Notes under the pieces: model-generated | The model's input: the letters and a program-made list of their open reading frames with translations, nothing else | Told to the model about the DNA's origin: nothing | Databases searched by the model: none | Position numbers and translations under genes: made by a program | Shown here: piece after piece, positions 1-12,100 of the stretch | How positions within the stretch are numbered: the first letter of the stretch is position 1 | Layout of the letters: the number at the start of each line of letters is the position of its first letter | From: Leptasterias polaris | Lineage: Eukaryota; Echinodermata; Asteroidea; Forcipulatida; Asteriidae | Assembly (NCBI GenBank): GCA_037783415.1 | Contig: JAZGTN010000163.1 | Span: 682,001 to 746,000, forward strand | Reading direction: 5' to 3' | Length of the DNA stretch: 64,000 nt

Positions 1-97
1 GTTCTGAAACGCCCATAGTGGCCACAAATGGCTTGTTCTGAAACGCCCATAGTGGCCACAAATGGCTTGTTCTGAATTGGCCATAGCAACCACAAGC
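1..97. repeat. 34-bp tandem repeat, two exact copies plus one diverged
   Basis: The unit starts gttctgaaacgcccatag and is exact at 1-34 and 35-68. 69-97 is a third, diverged and shortened copy. The array may extend left of the window. Confidence 0.9.
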
Positions 98-174
98 ATT
101 ATCAAACTTTGACATAGCTCTGTTCAATCAAGAAGCTCATTATTCTAAAGGTCATGACATGATTTCTGTTTGGT

Positions 175-226
175 ATTAATTTTCAGAGATTTTCTACAAC
201 ATTAATTTTCAGAGATTTTCTACAAC
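175..226. repeat. Exact 26-bp tandem duplication
   Basis: The 26-bp unit attaattttcagagattt... occurs twice back to back with no mismatch. Confidence 0.9.
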
Positions 227-960
227 CATTCAGAAATGCGTGGTCTCCAAAAACTTCAAACTAATTAGGCTGTATGTTTGTCGGCAACATTTTATGATTG
301 TCGTATGTTCATTGTATCAGTCCTTTACTATGGCTGAAAGAATCATTGGTCGGTGTTCTCCCTCAAAGTGGTCCACTGGCTAAAACTTGTTAAAACACTT
401 TAAGAACTGTCAAAACTCTCTCCAAGTGGTCCAGCTGGCCTAGTTCAGGGTTGTCAAACATCCTTATGTAATATGAATTATAAACTTGTGAAAAAGCTGG
501 GAGGACTAGTGAAATGACAACCTAACTGGTCCCAACTCGTCACTGAAAAAGGTGAGGGCAAACCCTGTAAAATGGTCCTTCATGATAGCATTGTCCAGCA
601 CAAAGCTTAAATTTTGACACACGGGCAAAGTAAGCGAGACACCTGTGTTTGCTTTATGGATGGATGGGGGTAAATCGTAGTAACTTTTACACCAAGGGTA
701 TAAATACCAAGCTAGCAAGAGATCAGACTACTGGGAAATAGTGAAATGGCATTGAAAGTGAAAACAACCGAAACATCAACCTTCAGATCAATCTTAAAAT
801 ATTCTACATCCTGAGAAATAGACCTCAAATAGGTAAGTAACTTGAAAGCTCTTATTATCATTTGTTTGATGGAGTATTGGCAGGAATTGCTTGGCACTTG
901 GGGTCACAAATGTCTGTAAGATGCTTTACTTTTTTGGCTCAGAGTGCAGCAATTTAGGTA

Positions 961-1113
961 TTGACCCCTTGCACGATGCGCAGGGCACTTAGACGCACCC
1001 ATCTTGTCCCCCATTTTTGGGTGTCAAAATGTACGTAGGCAGTGATGCGCGAAATGGTGGAAATGGTTAACGCGCATTTTTCAGAGGTGCGCTCTGCGTC
1101 TACAAGGGGTCTA
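961..1113. mobile_element. Possible small TIR element (ACCCCTTG ends)
   Basis: Ends read tgaccccttg and, reversed, tagaccccttg, with CpG-containing DNA between (dgcgcagggcac ... gcgctctgcg). A similar motif, accccttgcg, occurs at 56673. No target duplication could be confirmed. Confidence 0.4.
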
Positions 1114-4100
1114 TATGTACATGAAGATATTAACAGCTGAGGAGCCAAGTTTAATTTTAATCAATCTGCTCTGTTTTAACAATATGATTTTTTGTATTAA
1201 ATTTTCTGAATTCAACCCATACTTTTGTCAAAGTTCAAGTCACTTTTCAAAAACACAAATGACATCGGTAGAAAGTTACATTAGGCCATTGATGACCACT
1301 TTATATCTGAATTGTGTTTCTATCGCTAAATTATTTGGAACCGATTTCATAGTGTCAAATGCCTCATTTGTAAAAAAAGTTGATCAGGAACTTTGGAGAT
1401 CTCACGACATTGCTTCTGCTTTTTAATAGTGTTGATTTACGTACAGTGCTTCCATTCATTTTACATCTGCTTGAACAGCTTTTTTGCATTATTAACAAAG
1501 GCCAAAACGCTGTATCCGACCCACGCATTTTGGGAAGTTTTAGATTTGACTATGCACTTGCGCCTTCATAAAATGATTCATCAGAGATGAATGAACAGTC
1601 AGTTCGAATTATTAGAAATTGTTAAAATCAAGAAAATGAACCATTTTAGGGGTCCAGACATGGTGGTTGTGGTGGTCTTTGACAGTGCTACAACTCCATT
1701 CTAGTTTCTCTGGGCATGTGTGCGCAAGAGTTCTCAGTGGCCATCATGCAATGAAAGTCCATCTGAATTTGTTTTTTTAAAGTTAAATAATAAATAATAA
1801 TAATAATAAAAACATGTAGAAAAAGCCGTATATCCAAAACAAAATTGCTCATGGGCACAAAGCAACAAAAAGTCAAAACCAAGTAAAACAGTTTTTTAAA
1901 AGTAAAAAACAGACCAAATTACAAACACTATAAAACAATACGACAATTACAGCAAGGGGCACAATGAAAAAATTAAATGCAATAAAATTGATAGGTCCTG
2001 GAATTGCCTATACACAGGCATTTAAAACAGTATGATTTTAGAGTGAGTGAAGTTGTGATACGGACAGACCGCTCCTCCAAATACCAGGAAAATAATGAAT
2101 TGAAGAGAATTCTGCACACAAACTAGTCGAAAACAAGTATGTCAATTGTGCTGGGTATCGATTGTGATTGCGAGAGCATTGAGAGCAACCGGGAGTGATT
2201 TGACATTTTCGCAATCAACGCCCTCTTGAGGGGAAACCCCCTTATTCTTTGAAAGTCGCATTTCTAGTTTCTTCGTCTTCCCCTTGGTCTCCCCCCTCAT
2301 TGTGTTTATACAATGGAATCACCCAAACACGGAAGTACGACGAACACAAACCACTCAAGGAAGATTTCTGCTACAGTACCAAGCTTCATTTGTTGTTTGA
2401 GAGCGGCGGTCATTGTCATACTACTACTACACTAACAAGCTCCATGATTGTTGGATCGACCAAAAGAATTTGATCTGAAATGGTAAAATCCAAGGACTAA
2501 TACTACAGGAAAAGGCTGCAGAAGGTAAATTAATTTAATCAGTTTTAGAACTTGGAAGTTCAGTTCAGGCAAGTTTTCAAATGCAAATTTCAGTGTAAAA
2601 GCGATGCAAACGTGGTCAGTGCACATGGTGCATCGTGTCAACCGTGTGTCATTATTCATTTAAAAAGAACAAATTAAATTTTGTTTACCCACCCCCCCCC
2701 CCCCCCCCCACCCCCACCCTATTTTCAGTGATCAACGCGTCGTGCCGGTGCGCACGACGTGGTACTTTTAACTGTTTTATTCTTGTTACATTACTTACAA
2801 GAAAATTTGTGTGCACTTTTTGTAGATTTGTTCAAACTCAAAGTGAAGTCCTCAACTTTTGTCAAGACTGCTGAACCAATGATCAACACACATCACACAA
2901 ATAAATAGTTTGCTGATTGTTGTACTTTTAAAAGTTCTATTCTCGTTACAATAAATCTTGTTGCACTTTGTGTAGTGGTTTGGAGATTCAGTACAAATTT
3001 GTTGTTTCAAGTTTTTATTTAGGGACTTCTAGAATCTGAATGGTATTTCAGTAACAGGTCAAAACTCGATCTTCTCAGTGACAAATATTTCTCCTGCCCC
3101 CCCCCCCCTCTTGCCACCCATGGGATCGAAAAGTGCCCAAACAGGAATTGTTTAATGAAGAACAAATTTGCCTGTTCCCCCTACTCTCTAGAATATTAGA
3201 GTTTCAATCCGCTATCGCCTCGTGGGGAGATGATAGCGGATCGAACCTCAGTCATATAGTTCTAGGAGTATGTTCCCCCCCACCCCCTCCCCCCCCCCCC
3301 CCGACCAACAAACAAAACAAAGTAACAAATAATATCAATCTTAGTTACAGTCGACCGTTTTTATTTATTTATTTATTTATTTATTTCAATACCTTTGGAA
3401 GATAAAAAGATCAGCAAAGCTGTTTTACAATGTCCTGCTTTACGTTAAAAAACAACACAAAAAACACACACCAAAATTGAAGAAAAAAAGAAAAAGAAAT
3501 ACTACTAATTAAAGTACAGTTTCTTTTTATTTAAACATTTTAAAATGTCAATGGAGGAGGAGTTTTGAATAGAAGAAGTGGAATACTGTTTCAAACTTTA
3601 GCAAACTTAAAAGACTGTTTAAAGCACTCAACGTTTTGTATTAATACCATGCTTGTCGGAGTACATTTCTCTGTCAATACATGCATAGTCGACTTGGAGC
3701 AAGTCCCGGAACACATTTATGACAAAACAGGCTAAACAAATATTGCTTCTTTGTTCTAAGGTTTGCCAAGATAATTGATTATAAATATATATCTTCACCA
3801 CAAAAATCGAAATTGTTTAAGACAACCCATGCAGCTCTTTTCTGCAGTCTGAGAAGTACCTTTTTAGAATAAGATCGCTGGGACTGGCCACATACCTCTT
3901 TATAACAGGAACATTGCTATAAGAGCACAGTAAAACAAAGAAAAACAAAGAAGAAATGAGACTCGGACTTCAGATAGTCCTTATAAGCAGAACAGTGCTC
4001 TTTGTAGCAAGAGTCGACTTGAATACGAAAATGTCAAGTTACGCCACTGTATTCAAAACAAGTAACATCATTCTAGATTTTGAAAAACAATAATGATAAT

Positions 4101-4582
4101 AAAAAGTTACCCAAACTATTTTCTGAAATCAGCCTGCAAATTGAAAGTTTACTGAATATTTGCTTGGAGTTACTCAATTGATATATATTTTTTTTTTACT
4201 ATAACTTTTATTGCAACATAGTATTGATTAATTGATTGAATGATTGAATGAAGTCATCTCCATTTCCAGTAATTAAAAACTGGTCTTTCACCAGAAGAAA
4301 AAGGGAAACACAGAACAGAAAAATAACAAGAATTGATGACAAGTGTGTTTGCTGGTGTGTAGAAGGTTCTTAAAATGTAAAATAAATTTGAAAAGGCTCA
4401 TTTAAATTAAAAGATTAAGAAATAATGAATACACCAGGGAGACTTCAAGAAATTATATCTTACTTGAAGAATTTAACACATTAGTAAACATGGGCAGAAA
4501 GGATTGTTTTTAAGAATCATCCCGATTTTGTGCCATGGTTAATATAAGAAATTCATTTGGGCCACTTAAAAAATACACCAGT

Positions 4583-4830
4583 TGAGTCAATGTAATGATG
4601 ATTTATAGGCCAAATTATCAAGAAAGATACAATAAAAGTAACCTGTGAAAGTTTCAGCTGAATACATTGTCTTCTAGTTGAGAAAACAGCCCAAAAACTG
4701 TCTCTGTATTTTCATTAAGAATGACGAACCCATCCACGTTAAGCGAGATGACAAAGGGTACCAACCGCATCGATCTCTGGCCACAGCATTCACAAACGAG
4801 CACCACAGAAATTTGAATCTCAGATTTAAA
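4583..4830. repeat. One arm of the 40805-type foldback family
   Basis: The stretch with 'gaaagtttcagctgaata' and 'gggtaccaaccgcatc' matches the left arm of the element at 40805-41524. The second arm is missing. Confidence 0.65.
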
Positions 4831-5079
4831 TTTGTCGACACACTTTTATTGAATTCTAGTCCACATGAGCACGTCAGGCAAAATCATTTCACAGGATGCT
4901 TACAGCTGTTACCCTCTTTATAACTAGTAGTTTTCCCGGAAAAATTTACACAAACCTTTTTTCAGGATCATTACAAAAGTTTATCCTACCTTTAAATGAT
5001 AGAGGTTTGTACCTGTGACTCAGAGAAGGCGTTAGATCAGCAGTTATCACTTTCATTGCTACTTTTTTTTCTTCTTTAG

Positions 5080-5145
5080 GACGTGGATAGTACTCTCTAA
5101 GATTATTGCTGATGCTGAAAAGTTTCTTCTAAGCTCATCACAGCC
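5080..5145 (+). other. 5' UTR part of the first coding exon, with splice acceptor and short upstream ORF
   Basis: A pyrimidine-rich tract ending in cttctttag at 5079 looks like a real 3' splice site. This implies at least one non-coding exon further upstream that I could not place. The 66-base leader contains one ATG at 5112 that opens a six-codon ORF ending in TAA at 5132, 13 nt before the plexin ATG. A uORF of this size and spacing could lower or tune initiation at 5146; that is inference only. Confidence 0.6.
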
Positions 5146-6189
5146 ATGGATCTTTGTTGGATGTTAGCTCTTGTGATAGTTACCTGCTACTGCTTTGAGA
5201 CTGCATCAACACAACACATTGGAAATCTTGCTACTTACAAAACATCATCCTTCCAAAACCCAGACATCAATGCCAAACTCATTCATGTTCTTCTTCATGG
5301 AGCCTCTGGTAATGTGTATGTAGGGGCGGTTAATTCAATCTATCGACTCAACAACAATTTTGAACATCAGAGGAATGTCAGTACAGTGTCCAATGGATGC
5401 GAAGATGAACGGGATTGTGTCAATCACAATAAAGTTCTCTTTGTTGAACCACTGAGGAATGCGCTGATTACATGTGGGAGTTACACTGGGACATGTCAAC
5501 TGAGACATGTAGAGGAACTGACAGCTACCGCTGAGAGTGATACTCTTGTAGCATCAGATAAAGATAAGACAACAATTGGCATCTTAGCACCTGGACCTTT
5601 GAATAGAGACTGGTTGTATGTTGCTGCTACAATCACAACTAGTTTTCCCAGAAATACAGTTGCTCCAGTGTCGAGGAGAAATTTGGGTCAGGAACTACCA
5701 GACGCAAATTTACTGTTTGCAAATGAAGACTCTCGTATTACTTTTGATGGTGACTATAAGAGTAATCCTTTTGACATTAATTATGTGCATGGTTTTTCAT
5801 CAAATGGCTTTGTTTATTATGTCACTAATCAAAATGGCTTCTCCAAAGTGGTACGGGTTTGTCACCAGACTGTTGTGCCAGAGTTAGGCAGACAAGACTT
5901 GGATGCTTACACAGAGATTACCATACAATGTGGCCAAGGATCGAATGTGTATCCCTCAGCCCAAGCAGCTTATGTTGGACCAGCAGGACCCAGCATCGCT
6001 GCGTCACTGGGAATTGACTCAAGTGACTTGATGTTGTATGCAGTCTTTACTAAGGAGGACAACTCGGCTCTCTGCATGTTCAGTATGAGCGACATAGAAA
6101 ATGCATTTGTAACTGCTGTTGGTAACTGCATTAGTGGGACTGGGGGAGACAGCGTCAGCTATCTGGAAGGAAATAAATGTTCTGAAATC
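5146..6189 (+). CDS. PLXNB: Plexin exon 1: signal peptide and most of the sema domain (residues 1-348)
   Basis: A 1044-nt exon, exactly 348 codons, ending at a donor in the context atc|gtaagt. Residues 1-21 form a hydrophobic leader. 'VYVGAVNSIYRL' at 57-68 is a classic early sema strand, followed by conserved cysteines C85, C91, C110 and C117. NVS at residue 77 is a glycosylation sequon. One very large 5' exon carrying most of the sema domain is also usual in vertebrate plexin genes. The donor leaves phase 0. Confidence 0.95.
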
Positions 6190-9100
6190 GTAAGTTAATT
6201 AATTACATTAAAATGACGGTCAATTACACATTAACATTTATTTTCTATTTATTCCTGCAAGTCCGTTAAAAAAAAAAATAATAATAATTGCACGTAACGT
6301 ATTATTAGTATAATTATTAAATACATTTGATGTACTGAAACCAAGGAATCAAGGATGCATCATAAGTGAACTTGATCACTTTAACTCAGAAGCCTGCTGT
6401 GGAAACATGTAAACAAGGGCGCTTGCTATGTGACCCAGAAACACCGGGCTTTACCCTTTCTCTTCCACATTAAGTGCTCAGGGTTCTTTTACATACTTGC
6501 ACTACCAATCCAAGTACACAGGAGGTATGGCTTAATAACCTATCCGAACAAAGCAATTAATTAATTATGGTAAAGTATCTTGCTCAAGGACAAACGTGCC
6601 ATGACCAGGAATCAAACCAACACTCTGCCAATCAGAAACACCAAAGTCTGGGGCTCTTAACAGCTCAGTCATTGCATGACACATTATGTGGGGTTTTCAA
6701 TATATTACATACATACATGTAAGTAGATCATTAAAGTTTGATGTACACTTGACGACCTTAAATGGAATGCACCACCTACCTATTCTTTGAACACCTTGAG
6801 ATTTTATGGATGATAGTTCTCTGGAATAGTATTGATGGCAAGATTAAGTCAGGGTCATCTGTGGGTTGTTTTAAGAACCCTTACAAAAAACATATTGTTT
6901 CAAGAGTAGATTCTTCTCCTCTCCTCTATGTTTCTAGTTATGATTTACCTTTTTGTTCTGTCCTAGCTTGTTAGGTAGTCTTTGCTTTGTTTGTTTGTCC
7001 TTTTTCGTCCCTGTCTGTACGTTCTGTTGTAACTTAAGTTCTATTCAGAAGTCCAGTATTTTGTTTTATAAGGCATTACTATACAATACTTGGATTGAGT
7101 TGAATTGGATCGAATCAAATGTTATGACAAATTAGTAAAGGACAGCGACCCAAGGGCGTCGATCGCTACTGAAAAGTAGGGGGGACGGTCGAGCAAGTCT
7201 TGAAAAAATACATCTTACATTATTTGCACCCCACATTTTTAATATGCTTCGGGAGTCCGGCGTTTATCGTGTGTCCGGCGTTTATCGTGTGTCAGCTTGT
7301 AGTTCTTCGAAATAACAAAATATTGCTTCTTCGACAAATCTTGTCATGGCCCAAACTGCTCCTATTTATTTGAAAGGATTTTACGACATTTTGTGCGTTG
7401 TGCGATTGTAACAAAATGAAACACATTTGCACGTGTGCGCACACACAGATTTCCTTTGTGGAGGGATCGTGTACCGTACATTATAGCATACACAAACGAC
7501 GCATAACTTGAATGCTAACAAGGTATGTAAGCGGGATTTTGGCGTTCATGTCTTGGACGATACGTGTCATCTATTGTCTGTATTATATAAGCGGAAATGG
7601 GCCCAAAATACCATTCTGCGCGTGGTCCAGCAGAAACAAATATGAAAATGAAGAAAACATTTCATCGTTTCTTCGCTATTCTTTTACTTGAACAAAAATT
7701 GTAATGAAATATTAAATCAAGAAAATGTTGTTGCATATTTCTAATGAACAGTCAATCAAAAAGTGGGGGGGGACATCTGATATGCTGTCCCCCCCAGTCT
7801 AAAAAGTGGGGGGGACATGTCCCCCCATCCCCCACCCATCGACGCCCTTGCTTATGTTTAGACGCAGGTGGACTGGTGGAGTCTTTCTCACAGGCCAAAA
7901 AGTTTATCCATCTTTCCAGGAGTGTCATGGCCAAGTTGTCTTAGTGCATCAGATTCAAGCTCTGGTGTCGTTAGCATGTAGGCCCATCCTGATTAGCATA
8001 TCCACCACTTATTTTATACATGTTACACATGTGCAAAAGATCACATGAACAATGGTCGAGCGGTGCACTGCCTGGCAGATGGTGTATGGGAAAATATTGC
8101 AAGAAAGTAGCAACCAAAACAGTGTTTATTCAAAGGAAAATATAGAGTAAAAAAAAAGAATTTTTCAACCACAACAAACAACATTTTTCCTTACTTAATT
8201 AATTTTTGATAGGCGTATCAAATAATAAACCTTAAGGGAAACTGACTGGGTAAATTTTCAATGATTTTGGGTTGAACAAAGAAAAATTACTAGAGTGGGA
8301 TTTGAACAAACGACCTCCGGATTAACGTGTCGGCGTTCTTTTTATGAAAGTTTTTAGCTATTGTCATATATTCTGCTTTGTTAAAGGGCCTAGCTAGGCT
8401 ACCTGTATACAAAATTTTACTCTGTGGCTCGTTCATTTTACGAACGTTTAGCTGTTGTCGTATAATCTATATTTGCTTGTGTAACCTTACTTTTATTCCA
8501 TGTTTTTAAAGGCAAATTATACCTTTGGTTTTTGGAACCGTTCGATTGTTTCAATCCTATATAAATCTAGATATACACATTAAAACTAACCTATGAAAAT
8601 TTCACTTCAAAAGGTGGTCGTGTTTTTGAGATATCGCCGAAAATCCAGAACGAATATATCCCCAATAGGAATACACAATCTGACAGAAACGTTTCTCAGA
8701 TTCAAATTTGGGGTCATAAAAACTTCTATCTATTTACCTAACCAAATTTCTTTGAAGTGAAATATTTCTTAAAATGCTTTACTTTCCAAAGCTGCTGTAC
8801 TTTTTACCACATAACCTTTTATTGCCATTAATTTTCTTAGTCATTACCAAACGTGTACTGTGCCTTTAAGCGCTTTGGGGTTTGTGTTTTAGATGTAAGG
8901 CGTTAAAAATCTATTTAGCTGTTCCGACCTAGCTGTCGGAACAGCTATTGTTTTCGTCGAGATTTTTATTATATTTCTTATACTTGTTTCCACCTAAATC
9001 CCATAGCATTTGCACACGTTTTTTCTTTTAACCTAATATCCTAAAGCGTAAATACGAAAGAGTTGGATCATATATCAAATTGAAGCTTACATGTAGTACA

Positions 9101-12100
9101 TGAACTTAACTCTAAATGTAATAAATGTTAAAATTCTAAATTAATTAGCCCATTAACAGCGAAGTGAATATTTAATTAGCCAATCTTGTGAGCACCATAT
9201 CTCAAAAAGTATACCCCCGATCTTCAAACTTTTTTCAGTTTTAGACTCCTGGAATACTGTATACGTGCATCCCGGCCTGGAATTACGGACGACGTCACAA
9301 TGACGTCATTTATCGCGCATTTTTGCCCGTGTACAAAACAAATGGAGATAGTGAAAACAAATCCGACTTCTAGAAACATGATTTTTCAATTAAGCTGAAA
9401 TTTAACGTCCTACATGTAGATTACACAAATGTTTCTTAAAACAAGAAATATTTTATTGACGGTCAGTTTAAAAGCACCAAAACTTATTAAAACATTGTCA
9501 GTAGAAAAAAAAGCCAAATTTTCAGGCAATTTTAACGCCTTGGGTAATCTGCCTAGAATTTGATATGTGTTTATTTACGGAAAGGAGTCAAATTCTAAAC
9601 TCGTTCAAGTCCGCGACCCATTTTTGACCCGTGTTGTTAAGTTATTTGTAGAATATATACATAGAGATTCGTTACTGTCGCCGACTTACACAAGTCTACG
9701 TTCATTCAAAAGAATCAAGAAGAATTTTTCTTGCCAGTTGCTCTCAACTGGTCGTGTACATGTGACCGCTAAAACCAGATCGTTATTCAGGTTTCAGCGT
9801 GAACGTTGTAAATAGCCCCCGGGTTTGGACGATATGTTGCCCGCGTGGCAGACTTGTCTGCGCTTGGGTCCCGTTCGCCGGAAAACGATCTGTTTTAGGT
9901 TTCTTATATATGACAAGGCAATACTTCAGGAAACCGCCAGTAGCAAACAAAAACTTTTGTGAGGGTTGCAATAAAGCAATAAAAAGAGCTGATTGAGGAA
10001 AGGTGTGGAAAAGAGAAATTACCTTTTCCATGGCTAAACGGTCAGTGTTGGATTTGGGGGTGTGAAGAGCCAAAATTACAATACTCTCATATGCCATATG
10101 AATTTACTGTTTTAGTTTAAACAAGAATCACATACTCGATTGTTACAATTACGATTTTAATACAACAGCATTTAGCTTTACATGCATTTACGGTTATTCT
10201 TTAGTAAACCCGTAACCGTTTCTGAAACCGTCAGTTACATGTGTAACCGTTCGCATTTATTATGGTCAAAATTTCGCGACACCTTTTGAGGTTGATTTTT
10301 AAACATTTATCCGAACCGTAATAATATGTTTAACTGGTTGATTGGATGGTTAACCGTGTGACCGTCACAGGCAGGCTTACAAAGCCTGAGCATTTACGGT
10401 TGTTTTTGTAATTGTGACCATTTCTGAAATGGTTGGTAACACGCGTTTCATGAACAAAAAACCCATTAACACAACCACTCAAACGATCCAAAACATTGGG
10501 TCTTAATTACAGCATTTTGACTTTGCGCAATCACTCTGCAATATAAAAGATCGAGTGCAATCGATTTGTTGTGGAACGCCCTCTAGCGTTTAATGTTTCT
10601 TGCAACTAATGCCGCACGCAAAGTAAAGGACACAATTTCGCAGCACTTTTCAAGTGAATTTGTTTACGCTGATCCCAATCGTAAACATTTAAATGTTTAA
10701 CAGGATTATTGTTTGGTTAACCGGGTAACCGTGCAATCGATTTGTTGTGGAATGCCCTCAAGCTTTCAATGTTTCTTGCAACTAATGCCGCACGCAAAGA
10801 AATGAAATAACAAAGACTTAAGCCTGAAAATTGGGATTGATATGTGCAAATCGTGATCGCAATTATTATGGTCAGCATTTCGCACGATTTCAAGTGAGTT
10901 TTTCAATGTTTATACGAACCGTACAAATGTGAAAGTTTAACCGTACAATCTGTCACTTAACCGTGTAACCGTCATAGGCTTACGTATAAGCCTGCGCATT
11001 CACGGTTATTTTTTTTAAACGTGTAACTGTTTCTAAAAAAACAGTTGGTGACCCGTGTAACAGCAGTTTCATAAACAACATTTCAAGTAAAAACCCTGTT
11101 TACACGACCGGCATGTGATCAAAAACATTGTGTCTTCATTCTTCATTGCAGCATTTTGACTTTGCGCAGTCACCCTGCAAAAGCGAGCATGCGCAATAGA
11201 ATTGTTGTGGAACGCCCCCTAGCGTTCAATGTTTCTTACAAATATTGCTGCACGCACAGTTGTATTGAAATAACAAAGACTACGAGTCTGTAAATTGGGA
11301 ATGATATATGTGTGTTTGTTTTATGGGATATTGTGCTGTGAAAATCGTGATCACAGTTATAATAATGGTCAGCATTACGCAGCACTTTTTAGTTGAATTT
11401 TTAAACGTTTATCCGAACCGTAAAAATGTAAACGTTTAACCGTAAGATCTGTCACTTAACCGTGTAACCGTCACAGGCTTACGTATAAAGCCTGAGCATT
11501 CACGGTTATTTTTTGTCAACATACCGTTTCTGAAACAGTTGGTGACCCGTCTAACAGCAGTTTCATAACCAAAATTTCAAGTTAAAAAAATAAGACCTGT
11601 TTACACAACCGTGCATGTGACCTAATATCCTAAAGCGTAATATGAAAGAGTTAGATCCTATATCAAATTGAAGCTTAGTACATGAACTTAACTCTCAATG
11701 TAAATGTTTAATTCTTAATTAATTAGCCCATTTACAGCGAGGTGAATATTTAATTAGCCAATTTTGAGACCACTATATCTCGAAATGTATACAACCGATC
11801 GTCAAACTGTTTTCAGTTATAGACTCCTTGGGCATTGGGATTAGCCTTGGGTAACCGTGACCCCATGTTGACCTTTACTTCTGGGTCAACCGGAAGTGGG
11901 ACCATCAAGAACTACACACCCGATTTTCAATTTCTTTTCAGTTATAAACCCTTTGAGCATTAAATGTTAGACAAGGGTTACCATGACCCCATGTTGACCT
12001 TTATTTCTGGTTTAAAAGCTCCTTTCGAATTAGTATCAGAATGAAGACCAGGTTTAGGTTTTTAGGCACACTTAAGTAAAAAAGGGCCTGTCAAAGGTCA

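Larger units (their letters stand above)
1..5079. other. Upstream DNA without a recognisable gene; probably 5' intron or promoter-side DNA
   Basis: No exon, promoter or RNA gene can be supported on either strand. The DNA is AT-rich, with a 34-bp tandem repeat at the left edge, C homopolymers near 2692-2709, 3098-3109 and 3290-3302, a (TTTA)n run at 3360-3386, a possible TIR element at 961-1113 and one arm of a foldback family at 4583-4830. The acceptor at 5079 means that at least its right end is intronic. Confidence 0.5.

Noticed and set aside
2635..3405. Proline-rich ORFs at 2635-2874 and 3133-3405
   Set aside because: The proline runs are translations of C homopolymers; no other coding signal is present.
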